NCBI GenBank assembly: GCA_910575445.1 | Contig: CAJTFW010000002.1 | Location: 124,001-188,000 of the forward strand | Source of the DNA: Lachnospiraceae bacterium | Lineage (GTDB): Bacteria; Bacillota; Clostridia; Lachnospirales; Lachnospiraceae | DNA length: 64,000 nucleotides | Direction of reading: 5' to 3' | Part shown: positions 1 to 8,747 of the stretch, one piece after another | Numbering within the stretch: position 1 is the first letter of the stretch | How the letters are laid out: each line of letters begins with the position of its first letter | Made by a program: the position numbers and the translations under genes | The notes under the pieces: generated by a model | Told to the model about the DNA's origin: nothing | The model's input: the letters and a program-made list of their open reading frames with translations, nothing else | Database searches by the model: none

Positions 1-960
1 GATTCTTGTTTTCAAATAGCAAAAAATTATGCTCAAAAGGATTCAAGAATTGTCCTTTTAAATCAACCTAACAGTGGAGTTTCAGTAGCACGTAACTACG
101 GACTAGAGAAATCACATGGAGAATGGATTTTATTCCTTGATGGTGATGATTGGTTAGATAAGAAAGCAGTTGAAACAATGTATTATTTTGCTGTAGATAA
201 AAAATGTGATATATTGATTACTTCTTTTTATGATGAATTTAAAGGAAAAAGGATACAAGACCGTTTTTTTAATGAAAATTATATAGAATTTAATAAAAAT
301 AATAAACTTGATTTGATGAAAAGTTCTATCGTTTGTTCAAAAATCTCTAACAAAAAAGCTAAAGCTAATGTAGGTGTTCCTTGGGCCAAGTTATATAATA
401 AAAAATATCTTATAGAAAATAAATGTACATTTCAACCAGGATTAAAAAGAATGCAAGATATGATTTTCAATTTATGGGCATTCTATCCTTCTAATTTAGT
501 TTTATATGTAGATATTCCATTATACCATTATCGTCTTCAACATGAATCTGCAACCAACAAATACACATTTGATTTTGATATAACTGCCAAAAAAATACTT
601 AATGAAATTCAGATATTTATATGTAAAAACAAACTATGGAATGAATTGCATTTGGTTTATAGCGCTAAAGCAGTTTCATTATTTATAGAAATAATTCGAT
701 TACAATATGTTCCTAAAGGTGCGAAAAAACAACTAATATGTAAATTAAATGAATTGACCAGTACGTATAAAATGCTCCCATTTAAAAACAATTTTTGCTT
801 TCATATAATGCCATTATTAAATAAAAAAGAAAAGATTATTAATATTTTTTTAACTATGCATTTACTCCCTGTTGCTTATTTTCTATGTTATTTAGCTAGT
901 AAAAAAAAGGAATTTATACTCTATACTAGAAAAGGAAAAAATAATGCAAAAAAAATATAG
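1..960 (+). CDS. Glycosyltransferase family 2, 5'-truncated by window edge
   Basis: This is the C-terminal part (319 residues visible) of a GT-A fold transferase that would add a sugar to a lipid-linked polysaccharide intermediate at the inner membrane face. The reading frame is open from the first base, and the start lies outside the window. A family-typical NSGVSVARN stretch lies near visible residue 24, and the metal/nucleotide-binding DGDDW (DXD-type) motif is at residues 47-51. The C-terminal half is lysine- and aromatic-rich, as in many EPS GT2 enzymes. It overlaps the next gene by 17 bases, which indicates one operon. Sugar specificity cannot be read from the sequence. Confidence 0.88.
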   Translation, partial: DSCFQIAKNYAQKDSRIVLLNQPNSGVSVARNYGLEKSHGEWILFLDGDDWLDKKAVETMYYFAVDKKCDILITSFYDEFKGKRIQDRFFNENYIEFNKNNKLDLMKSSIVCSKISNKKAKANVGVPWAKLYNKKYLIENKCTFQPGLKRMQDMIFNLWAFYPSNLVLYVDIPLYHYRLQHESATNKYTFDFDITAKKILNEIQIFICKNKLWNELHLVYSAKAVSLFIEIIRLQYVPKGAKKQLICKLNELTSTYKMLPFKNNFCFHIMPLLNKKEKIINIFLTMHLLPVAYFLCYLASKKKEFILYTRKGKNNAKKI

Positions 961-2128
961 ATGGAAGATAGGAACATTTATATGGCTATTTACATGGAGC
1001 ATTTACTTATTGGTATATATGTTAATCAGACAATCAGAAATTAATGCTATGTACCATACTGATACCATATATAAAATAATACAAGTTATTATACTAATAG
1101 CTTTTATTTTTAAGATGTTATTTGTTGACAGATATACTGTTAAAGAATTAATTCTATACTTTTTTATTATAGTTTTATTTTTAATTAATTCCTATATAGC
1201 TAATATTGAATTTATGCTTTTTTTATTTATCTGTGTAGTATCTTCTAAGGGGCTAAATTTTAATAAATTTATTAAATGTGATTTTTTAATCAGATGTTTT
1301 ATATTAATAATAATACTATTATTATGTAATTTAGGAATTATTAATAATTATTCTGTTTTAGTTAATGGACAATTAAAATTTTCTGTTGGATTTTATCATC
1401 CAAATACCTTTGGAATTTATATTGCTATTCTGCTTTTAGAATGGTTATATATAAGATTTTATAAAGTATGCTTTTGGGACTATTTAATTTTTTTTGGCGG
1501 ATTGGTTTCCATTAATAAAATTAGCCATACTCGTTCTACCATTATTGCATTTATACTCATAATTGGACTAACAATACTTATAAAAAATAAGTATTTAATT
1601 TATATTAAAAAATGGATAAATCAAATTTTAATTTTATTACCATTTATATGCGTTTTAACTAGTTTCCTAATTACATATTTATATTATGTAGAATCTTCTT
1701 ATGGTTTTAAACTTAATACTCTTTTAACAACACGTGTAGCCAGATCAAGTGAATTTATTGAAAAATATGGTATTCACTTATTTGGAAAAGAAATTATTAC
1801 AATAGGTACACGTGAATCTGAAATAATAAATATTCCCATGAATATTTTAGATATGGGATATGTAAGGTTAGCAATCAATAATGGCATATTAATATTGATG
1901 TTGTTTATTGTAGTATTGACATTGATACAAAAATTATCTATAGAACAGGAAAAATATCCATTACTGATTTGTAATACTTTTTTTATCTTAATTGGTATTA
2001 TTGAAACATATGTTTATCTTGTGGCATTTAACTTTGTAATAATTTCATTTTATCAGCTATTATTAATCAAAAAAACACAGAAAAAACGTGATAATATAAA
2101 TTTTATTAGGGGAAACTTAAAATGTTAA
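944..2128 (+). CDS. Wzy-like O-antigen/EPS polymerase
   Basis: This 394-residue protein is almost entirely hydrophobic, with about 10-12 predicted membrane spans and one longer soluble loop near residues 245-295. A GFYHPNTFG segment near residue 150 resembles the short conserved loop of O-antigen ligase/polymerase-like proteins. Wzy enzymes polymerise undecaprenyl-linked repeat units on the outer face of the membrane. An AAGG ribosome site sits just upstream of the ATG, inside the preceding gene. Wzy proteins are poorly conserved, so the call rests on topology, length and the neighbouring flippase. Confidence 0.75.
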   Translation: MQKKYRWKIGTFIWLFTWSIYLLVYMLIRQSEINAMYHTDTIYKIIQVIILIAFIFKMLFVDRYTVKELILYFFIIVLFLINSYIANIEFMLFLFICVVSSKGLNFNKFIKCDFLIRCFILIIILLLCNLGIINNYSVLVNGQLKFSVGFYHPNTFGIYIAILLLEWLYIRFYKVCFWDYLIFFGGLVSINKISHTRSTIIAFILIIGLTILIKNKYLIYIKKWINQILILLPFICVLTSFLITYLYYVESSYGFKLNTLLTTRVARSSEFIEKYGIHLFGKEIITIGTRESEIINIPMNILDMGYVRLAINNGILILMLFIVVLTLIQKLSIEQEKYPLLICNTFFILIGIIETYVYLVAFNFVIISFYQLLLIKKTQKKRDNINFIRGNLKC

Positions 2129-3270
2129 AACAATATACAATTATAAAAGAAATTGCAGATTTTCAATTAAAATTATTAGATGAAAATGGTTATATTGAGT
2201 CAGGAATAAATGGTCCATATTCTTGTCGAGATACAGAAGTAAGAAATACTGCGCATTGGATTGGAATCTATAAATACATATGGATAAAATCAAAAGATTT
2301 AAGATATCTTCATGCTATAAAAAAACTGGCAGATTACTTGTGTCTTGATAAACATTATGGACAATCAGGAGCAGTAAAATGTATTATTGATGATAAAATG
2401 GACCATTTAAATGGTACGATTGGACAGGCATGGGTTATTGAAGGCCTTGTAAATGCATATGAAAGTACTAAAAATTCTAAGTATATTGATAGAGCTGTAG
2501 ATATATTTAAAAGTCAAAAATTTAATTATAAATTACATCTTTGGGAAAGAATAGAGTTAGATGGTAAAAATCTTGGAATTGATTATATTTTTAATCATCA
2601 ACTATGGTTTGCAGCTTCAGGTTCTTTGATTTTGGAATATAGAAACGTAAAAGAAATTTCCGAACAAGTTAATGATTTTGTATTAAACTTAGAGAAATTA
2701 TTTGAAGTATATAAAGATGGTCTCATAAAACATTATGTATCTGGCTATAAACCTCCAAAAAAATCTTTAACCAAAATAATAGCATGTAAGTTTTTTTGCT
2801 TTATGAAAAAATTTGACCCAAGATTTGATGTACGGTCATTTGAAAAAGCATATCATATATTTGATTTGTATGGATTTGCCTTATTACATAAACGATACAA
2901 TAAAAGTATGATATTTTGTGATTTGAAATTAATAAAAGCAATAGATTATGCCCAAAATATTGATAAATTAAACCAAGAGTTTAATATTGAGCACTTTTTA
3001 GTACCAAAAACTAACAGACTAATTAAACTTAATAAATATGCATATCCTTATAATTCACCCGCTTTTGAATTTCCTTTTGTGGATTATATATTAAATAACA
3101 ATTTAAATGTAAATAAATATGATAAATTATGGGAATTCCAAGTAAAAGCAACTTATCATTCACAACAAAAGCTTTTTTCTTATAATACAAATGATCCTAA
3201 AACTTTAACAGCAAGATTATATGAACTAACACGTTATTTAGAAATAAAGGAGCAACATGAAAAAAAATAA
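2122..3270 (+). CDS. Alpha/alpha-toroid-like protein of polysaccharide locus, function unknown
   Basis: This 382-residue soluble protein has no signal peptide or membrane span. Its helix-rich pattern, with repeated aromatic-rich helices (for example HWIGIYKYIW near residue 46, GQAWVIEGLVNAY near 108 and NHQLWFAASGSLIL near 156), resembles six-hairpin (alpha/alpha)6 glycosidase or epimerase-like folds. No catalytic motif could be assigned. It overlaps the polymerase gene by 7 bases and the flippase gene by 14 bases, so it is translated in the same operon. A role in modifying or trimming the repeat unit is possible but unproven. Confidence 0.5.
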   Translation: MLKQYTIIKEIADFQLKLLDENGYIESGINGPYSCRDTEVRNTAHWIGIYKYIWIKSKDLRYLHAIKKLADYLCLDKHYGQSGAVKCIIDDKMDHLNGTIGQAWVIEGLVNAYESTKNSKYIDRAVDIFKSQKFNYKLHLWERIELDGKNLGIDYIFNHQLWFAASGSLILEYRNVKEISEQVNDFVLNLEKLFEVYKDGLIKHYVSGYKPPKKSLTKIIACKFFCFMKKFDPRFDVRSFEKAYHIFDLYGFALLHKRYNKSMIFCDLKLIKAIDYAQNIDKLNQEFNIEHFLVPKTNRLIKLNKYAYPYNSPAFEFPFVDYILNNNLNVNKYDKLWEFQVKATYHSQQKLFSYNTNDPKTLTARLYELTRYLEIKEQHEKK

Positions 3271-4657
3271 CCTATCAACAAATACTATAATGTTAGCAAT
3301 TGGTACATTTTTAAATAAAGGATTACAATTTATAATGATTCCTTTATTTAGTAGATGGATTACAATTAATGATTATGGGATTTTTGATTTGCTTTGTACT
3401 TATACTGCTTTATTAATTCCAATAGTGACTTTGGCTTCTAATGAAGCAGTATTTCGGCTTGGCGTTGAAAAAAATAATCCAGAAGAGAAATCGAAATATA
3501 TATCAAATGGATTGATTATTGTATTGTTTAACTCATTATTATTGGCATTTGTTCTTTTATATTTATTTATCAAGAAAAATTGGTATTTAGCAATACCATT
3601 CTTTTTTATGTCTTTTGGAGATATTTTTAATACATATTTACAAGGATACATGCGTGCTATACGAAAATTAAATATATATTCATTTTGTACTGCCTTTTCT
3701 ACCATGTGTGTTTTTATTGGAGTAAGTATTTTTGTGCTTGTATTTGATATGGGTTTAAAAGGTATGATTTGGGGGTATGCTTTTGGTTATTTAATTGGAG
3801 ACTTTATTATAATCTTTTCTACAAAATATAAAAATTATATTCGATTAAAAAAAATATCATTAGTAGGAGTTAAAGAATTATTATCTTACTCTTATGCCTT
3901 AATTCCTAATAATATTTCTTGGTGGATAATTAATGTATCTGATAGGACAATAATTAACTTTTTTATTGGTGCAACCGCTAATGGAATTTATGCAATTGCT
4001 GGAAAAGTGCCTAACTTTTGTACTGCATTATTCGGTGTCTTTGGAATTTCATGGCAAGAAACTGCAACTGATATGGCAAACGAGAAAGACAAAAATGAGT
4101 ATTATAATAATATTCTTAATAAAATGTGTCTTATATTGATTTCTATATGTAACAATATTGTTTGTTGCAATTTTATTCTATTTAATTATATTTTTGATTC
4201 AGCATATTCAAAAGCACAATTTCTAACACCAATACTAATTACATCATCTATTTTCTCTAGCTTATCACTTTTTTTTGGTGGTATTCAAATTAGTTTAAAA
4301 AATCCAAAAGCCAATGGAATTTCAACAATATTAGGTGCTTGTGTAAATCTTATTTTACATTTATTTTGTGTTAAGTATATAGGTTTATATGCAGCTGCAA
4401 TCTCCACATTGATTTCAAATATATTTATTGTATTTATAAGGCTAGTTTTACTTAAAGAAAAAATACGTTTTCAGTTAAGAAAGGAAGCTATTGTTTTTGG
4501 ATTAGTATATTTATATTTTGTAATTATGGCGTATGTAAATAAACCTTTAGGAATTGATTTTCTTAATTTAATTTTAGCACTTATCTTCTTTTTTATTATA
4601 AATATAAAATTACTTTTTAAATTTGCAAATAAATTAGGCGTTAAAGTTAAGATATAA
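3257..4657 (+). CDS. Wzx-like lipid-linked repeat-unit flippase (MOP superfamily)
   Basis: The 466-residue protein has about 12-14 hydrophobic segments. The N-terminal pattern (NTIMLAIGTFLNKGLQFIM, then RWITINDYGIFDL) is typical of polysaccharide-transport members of the MOP superfamily. Such proteins move undecaprenyl-PP-linked repeat units across the cytoplasmic membrane. A good AAGGAG site lies 5 bases before the ATG, inside the preceding gene. It is the last gene of the first gene group, and what follows is a decayed region with remnants on the opposite strand. No terminator hairpin was recognised right after it. Confidence 0.85.
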   Translation: MKKNNLSTNTIMLAIGTFLNKGLQFIMIPLFSRWITINDYGIFDLLCTYTALLIPIVTLASNEAVFRLGVEKNNPEEKSKYISNGLIIVLFNSLLLAFVLLYLFIKKNWYLAIPFFFMSFGDIFNTYLQGYMRAIRKLNIYSFCTAFSTMCVFIGVSIFVLVFDMGLKGMIWGYAFGYLIGDFIIIFSTKYKNYIRLKKISLVGVKELLSYSYALIPNNISWWIINVSDRTIINFFIGATANGIYAIAGKVPNFCTALFGVFGISWQETATDMANEKDKNEYYNNILNKMCLILISICNNIVCCNFILFNYIFDSAYSKAQFLTPILITSSIFSSLSLFFGGIQISLKNPKANGISTILGACVNLILHLFCVKYIGLYAAAISTLISNIFIVFIRLVLLKEKIRFQLRKEAIVFGLVYLYFVIMAYVNKPLGIDFLNLILALIFFFIINIKLLFKFANKLGVKVKI

Positions 4658-4749
4658 TACTTTTCACCATCAAGAAATGTTCAATTTTTTCATAATAGCA
4701 ATTAATTTATATATCTTCTCCCTTGGAATATATTTTAGAAACCATGCTT

Positions 4750-5548
4750 TAGATATATAGTAATAAGATTATAATAATAAAAATAAGTATATTTTTAATC
4801 ACAACTGATAAACAAACAAAAGATAACAAATATCTAATGCACATAATCATCACTTGATTGAAACATAAATATATAATTGAATTCTCTCCTATATTTTGTA
4901 TCCATTTAATAAAAGATTCTAGCATAGATTTCCCGTTTTAAATTGTTCTATTAATTTGCATAAATTTAATCCAACTAGAATTGACCGCAGAAAGTTTATC
5001 CAAAATAATAATGTCCTAATCCTACCATCTCTGCATTTATTCCCATGGTAATATGGCAAGTAAAAGCATTCCTCCAATCGCTAATAGAGTAATTAATAAC
5101 GTTTTTATTAGTAAACTATAATATATTTATTAATAATATGGTATGTTATTTCAGTAATAAATAAGGCGGTCAGAAACCATAAGGCATTAGCAATGGGTAA
5201 TGCATCATTCGTATTAACCCATACCAAAGACTTCAAAGGTAGAAAACTAAAATTATTAAAATTTAAAAAACTCCAAATAATAAAATGAATTATACCTACC
5301 ATCAAATATGGAAGTAGTAGTTTTTGTTTTTTTCTTAATGTAAAAATAAGTTCTTATTTCTGAATCATTAAAAAAGTAACCTGATATAAAGAAAAACATT
5401 GGCATATGAAATGAATAAAATAACTAAATATATTTCCAATATAAATATGATCTAATATCATAATAAGTATTCTAATTTCTTGAAATAAATCTATATATTT
5501 TATTCTTTTACTAATACAATTTATAGAATGTGTTGTAACAGTTTCCAT
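4750..5548 (-). pseudogene. Decayed acyltransferase-3 (OafA/NolL-type) gene
   Basis: Reading the minus strand in several frames gives an ordered set of acyltransferase-3 pieces. An N-terminal KRIKYIDLF...LDHIYIGN block starts at 5548. An ANALWFLTALFITEITYHII block follows around 5200. An INAEMVGLGHYYFG block lies near 5000. A C-terminal IGENSIIYLCFNQV block lies near 4880. The pieces are in the right order but separated by frameshifts, and the total is shorter than an intact gene. Intact family members O-acetylate surface sugars. The gene is clearly dead, and its orientation is opposite to everything else here. Confidence 0.72.
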
Positions 5549-5835
5549 TTAATCGTTTTCTTAGAATGTACTTTATATCTCGAAGGTGAAATTTATAATT
5601 TCTTATAAAAGTAATACTACTAAAAAATAAGTAGATGCATCCTTCTATTATAATTCCAATGCTCAATGTCTGTAATCCGCCTGTACCTATGTTGCTAACG
5701 AGACGTATAAAGAATAACATTATTACTCCTGCTATGATATATCCTATAGAATTTTTAATTTGGAAGAATAAGTATAGCAAAATAAGCTGTGCATATAAAA
5801 TCCAACTTGTGAAGCAAGAAACATCATGATAAAAT
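5511..5835 (-). pseudogene. C-terminal remnant of a Wzx-like flippase
   Basis: The minus strand encodes IGYIIAGVIMLFFIRLVS followed by a short hydrophobic stretch and a basic tail (KYILRKRL). This looks like the last two membrane spans and end of a polysaccharide flippase. Its stop overlaps the start of the acyltransferase remnant by about 40 bases, so the two were probably neighbours in an operon. The upstream part is missing and ends where the ATPase/nuclease gene begins on the other strand. The family call is tentative because only about 80 residues are informative. Confidence 0.5.
5807..5835 (+). promoter_or_regulatory. Probable sigma-A promoter of the ATPase/nuclease gene
   Basis: A -35-like TTGTGA (5807-5812) and a -10-like TAAAAT (5830-5835) are separated by exactly 17 bases. 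They lie about 40 bases upstream of an AGGAG ribosome site (5861-5865). This would let the following gene be transcribed independently of the polysaccharide operons. Confidence 0.5.
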
Positions 5836-5875
5836 AAAACAAACACTTTCAAAGGCTGAAAGGAGTATAGCGTAT

Positions 5876-7453
5876 ATGGGAATTTATGTGAATCCTGGAA
5901 ACAAAGCATTTACAAAAGCCTTAAATTCAAGAATATACATTGATAAAACAAAGCTGATTGCCACTGTCAATGACAGGCTTGGAACCTCTGACAGTTATTT
6001 GTGCGTCAGTCGTCCACGGCGTTTTGGAAAGTCTATGGCGGCAGATATGCTTGTGGCATATTACAGCAAAGGATGTGACTCTAGTGAACTATTTACTAGA
6101 AAAGAGATTGAAAAAGATGAATTATTTAAAACTCATCTCAATCAGCACAATGTCATTCGATTAGACGTGCAACAATTTCTGTTTCATACCTCTCATCTTA
6201 ATATTTTTATCAATCAGATTCAGGAAGCGGTTATCAAAGAACTTCGCTTAGAATTTGGTGATTGTTTTGAAGTAAATGAATATGGGCTTCAGGGAGTTTT
6301 AAAACAACTTTATGCCAATAGAGGAGAAAGTTTTATTATTATATTGGATGAGTGGGATTGTGTATTTCGGTTAGCTAAAGAACAGAAAGAAATACAGAAA
6401 GATTATCTGGATTTTTTACGTGGACTTTTTAAGGGAAATGAATATGTGGACCTTGCCTATATGACAGGGATTCTTCCAATTAAAAAATATGGTGAACACT
6501 CAGCAATTAATATATTTGACGAATATTCCATGTTGGATTCTGCTGATTTGGCGGAGTTTTTTGGTTTCACAGAAAAAGAAGTTCTTGCACTTTGTCTTGA
6601 AAAAGAGATTGATTTTTCAAAACTTCAACAATGGTATGATGGTTATATACTAAATGGAATTCATATTTACAATCCTAAATCTGTCACAGATGTGATAAAA
6701 CGAGGGAATTTTAAAAGTTATTGGACTGCTACAGAGACATACGAGGCACTAAAAGTTTATATTGATATGAACTTTGATGGTTTAAAAGAATCTGTTACAG
6801 CCATGCTTGGAAATTGCCACTATAAAATTGATTCCTCAACCTTTCAAAATGATATGACTACTCTTCAAAGTAAAGATGATGTGCTTACACTTTTAGTTCA
6901 TTTGGGGTATTTGACATATGATGAAATATCAGAAAAAGTTTATATTCCTAATCGTGAGATTATGCAAGAATTTGTAAGAGCTGTAAAAGTTGGTGGATGG
7001 GATGGTTTGATTCAATCCCTGAATCGTTCAGAAGACCTTCTCAAAAATACATGGGCTCTTGATGAAAAAGCGGTAGCTAAGGGATTAGAGGAAATCCATA
7101 ATAGTATGACATCTATTCTGAAATACAATGATGAAAACTCTCTTACCTGCACAATTCTTATCGCATACTATAGTGCAAAAATATATTATATGAACCCCCT
7201 TATGGAATTGCCATCTGGAAAAGGTTTTGCCGATGTTGTCTATCTTCCCAAACGCAATGTGGATAAGCCAGCATTGGTGATAGAATTAAAATGGAAAAAA
7301 TCAGCAAAAGGAGCTATTCAACAAATCAAAGAAAACCAATATACATCATGGCTCAAAGAATATACGGGAAATATTCTTCTGTTAGGAATTAATTATGATA
7401 AGAAAAAAGGGCATGAATGTGTGATTGAAGAATATCAAATAGGAGGAATATGA
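5876..7453 (+). CDS. AAA-ATPase-like / PD-(D/E)XK nuclease-like protein
   Basis: The 525-residue protein has the standard two-part layout of the AAA-ATPase_like plus PDDEXK_9 (formerly DUF1703) family. The N-terminal ATPase part carries a modified P-loop, SRPRRFGKS, near residue 45, and a Walker-B-like IIILDEWD near residue 155. The C-terminal part has a PD-(D/E)XK-like core, with FADVVYLP followed by ALVIELKWKK near residues 450-470. An AGGAG site 10 bases before the ATG supports this start. Family members occur in many copies in anaerobic Firmicutes and Bacteroidetes, and their biological role is not established. It has its own promoter, sits in the decayed zone, and has no evident link to polysaccharide synthesis. 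Confidence 0.88.
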   Translation: MGIYVNPGNKAFTKALNSRIYIDKTKLIATVNDRLGTSDSYLCVSRPRRFGKSMAADMLVAYYSKGCDSSELFTRKEIEKDELFKTHLNQHNVIRLDVQQFLFHTSHLNIFINQIQEAVIKELRLEFGDCFEVNEYGLQGVLKQLYANRGESFIIILDEWDCVFRLAKEQKEIQKDYLDFLRGLFKGNEYVDLAYMTGILPIKKYGEHSAINIFDEYSMLDSADLAEFFGFTEKEVLALCLEKEIDFSKLQQWYDGYILNGIHIYNPKSVTDVIKRGNFKSYWTATETYEALKVYIDMNFDGLKESVTAMLGNCHYKIDSSTFQNDMTTLQSKDDVLTLLVHLGYLTYDEISEKVYIPNREIMQEFVRAVKVGGWDGLIQSLNRSEDLLKNTWALDEKAVAKGLEEIHNSMTSILKYNDENSLTCTILIAYYSAKIYYMNPLMELPSGKGFADVVYLPKRNVDKPALVIELKWKKSAKGAIQQIKENQYTSWLKEYTGNILLLGINYDKKKGHECVIEEYQIGGI

Positions 7454-7624
7454 TAAGAAAAGTACAGAGCATATATATTGAACCATAAGGGTTAAAAGAA
7501 AGGATTACTGGACTTGATGTAAAGATTTTTCAAAATTGCATGAAAACGTTCTGGAAGTTATTAGAAAAATGAAATTGATATAATGATAGGTTGTAATGAA
7601 AGAAGTTGGCTACCAAAGTCAAAA

Positions 7625-7653
7625 TTCTAAATGATAACATATATCATTTAGAA
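7625..7653. repeat. Perfect 12-bp inverted repeat
   Basis: TTCTAAATGATA (7625-7636) and TATCATTTAGAA (7642-7653) are perfect inverted copies around the 5-base loop acata. No T run follows. It could be an operator, an RNA hairpin or a scar of a mobile element. Confidence 0.6.
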
Positions 7654-7659
7654 AAAAGC

Positions 7660-7728
7660 TAGAGTTTGTTTGCTATTAAGAGATGGAAAAATAGTGCATT
7701 TCTTAATAGCAATCAGGCTCTATTTTTT
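7660..7728 (+). terminator. Probable intrinsic terminator (possibly bidirectional)
   Basis: A 12-bp perfect stem, TTGCTATTAAGA (7670-7681) with TCTTAATAGCAA (7701-7712), is extended by an outer TAGAG/CTCTA pair and followed directly by six T residues (7723-7728). An A run on the left side mirrors the T run, so it might also act on the opposite strand. It probably ends the ATPase/nuclease transcript. Confidence 0.6.
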
Positions 7729-7878
7729 GTGCTTTAAAGGGTCAGATGAGGAGTCAAAAGAATAAAATTAGGTGTTAAGTTAGTGGCAGATTAAGAAGTG
7801 TTCGCTAAAGGGCGGATTTAGTGACCATTTTTAGAATAATTCCATGTGAATTTGTTATAGATTTAGAAATATGTGCTT

Positions 7879-7924
7879 GAAGGATACAAGGTAAAAGAAT
7901 TATCTGAATCGTCCTTCTTTTTTT
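7879..7924 (+). terminator. Weak terminator or attenuator-like hairpin before the TagA-family gene
   Basis: GAAGGA (7879-7884) can pair with TCCTTC (7912-7917), followed by seven T residues. The stem is only 6 bp and the loop is long (27 bases), so this is weak. It lies about 45 bases before the next start codon, a position compatible with a leader attenuator. Confidence 0.4.
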
Positions 7925-7967
7925 ATTAATTCTCAACAAATAATAATAGCTACAGGAGTAAACCACA

Positions 7968-8747
7968 ATGTCGATGAGTGAAACATATACTCATAAAGTT
8001 GATAAAAATATAATTCCTACATGTAACATTCTAGGAGTAAATATTGCAGCAATTGACATGAAGTGGCTTTTGGAATTTACAGATAAATATATTAAAGAAT
8101 TATCTGGAGATTACATGTGTGTTTCTAATGTACATACCACCATTACTTCTTATGAAAATGCAAATTATTGTGCTGTTCAAAATGGTGGTATTATGGCGAT
8201 TCCAGATGGTGGGCCGCTTGTTTTTTTGGGACAAAAACGTGGTTATAAAAATATGAGTAGAACAACAGGTCCCTCTTATTTGGAAGAGATTTTAAGAATT
8301 TCTATTATAAAAGGATGGAGGCATTATTTATATGGTTCTACCGAAGGTACCCTTAAAAAACTAAAAGAAAAATTAGAAAAAAAATATCCTGGTATTCAAA
8401 TTGTAGGAATGTATAGTCCTCCATTTAGGGCAGTAACAGAAGAAGAGGATAAAGAGATTATTGCTCAAATCAATCATACAAATCCAGATTTTGTCTGGGT
8501 GGGATTAGGGGCACCTAAACAAGAAAACTGGATGGCAGTACATCAAGGAAATGTGCAAGGGTTTATGGTAGGAGTAGGAGCAGCCTTTGATTATCTGGCA
8601 GGAAATATTAAAAGGGCACCCATATGGATGCAGAAAAGAAATATGGAATGGTTTTATAGGCTTATACAAGACCCAAAGCGATTGTTTCGAAGATATTTTC
8701 ATACCAATACAAAATTTATATGGCATGCAATGATTAGGGGAAAATGA
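7968..8747 (+). CDS. WecG/TagA/CpsF family (GT26) glycosyltransferase
   Basis: At 259 residues this matches the usual family length. Conserved features include IPDGGPLVFLG near residue 83, GLGAPKQENWM near 180 and GAAFDYLAGNIKRAP near 204. The family transfers N-acetylmannosamine(uronate) or related sugars to an undecaprenyl-PP-linked first sugar, for example in teichoic acid linkage units and ECA. It is the first gene of the second polysaccharide group. A GGAG site lies upstream of the ATG (MSMSET start); the next ATG two codons later is an alternative. It overlaps the next gene by 4 bases. Confidence 0.93.
   Translation: MSMSETYTHKVDKNIIPTCNILGVNIAAIDMKWLLEFTDKYIKELSGDYMCVSNVHTTITSYENANYCAVQNGGIMAIPDGGPLVFLGQKRGYKNMSRTTGPSYLEEILRISIIKGWRHYLYGSTEGTLKKLKEKLEKKYPGIQIVGMYSPPFRAVTEEEDKEIIAQINHTNPDFVWVGLGAPKQENWMAVHQGNVQGFMVGVGAAFDYLAGNIKRAPIWMQKRNMEWFYRLIQDPKRLFRRYFHTNTKFIWHAMIRGK

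Larger units (their letters stand above)
7454..7967 (+). other. Non-coding interval between ATPase gene and TagA-family gene
   Basis: No supportable coding sequence was found in these 514 bases. The interval holds a perfect inverted repeat, a terminator-like hairpin and a second weaker hairpin with a T run (listed separately). The rest is AT-rich and resembles no recognised element. The gene at 7968 must be read from a promoter in or before this stretch, but no convincing -35/-10 pair was identified. Confidence 0.6.

Noticed and set aside
7454-7967. Possible transposase or IS remnant
   Set aside because: No recognisable transposase residues or paired terminal repeats flanking a coding region were found; only local hairpins are present.
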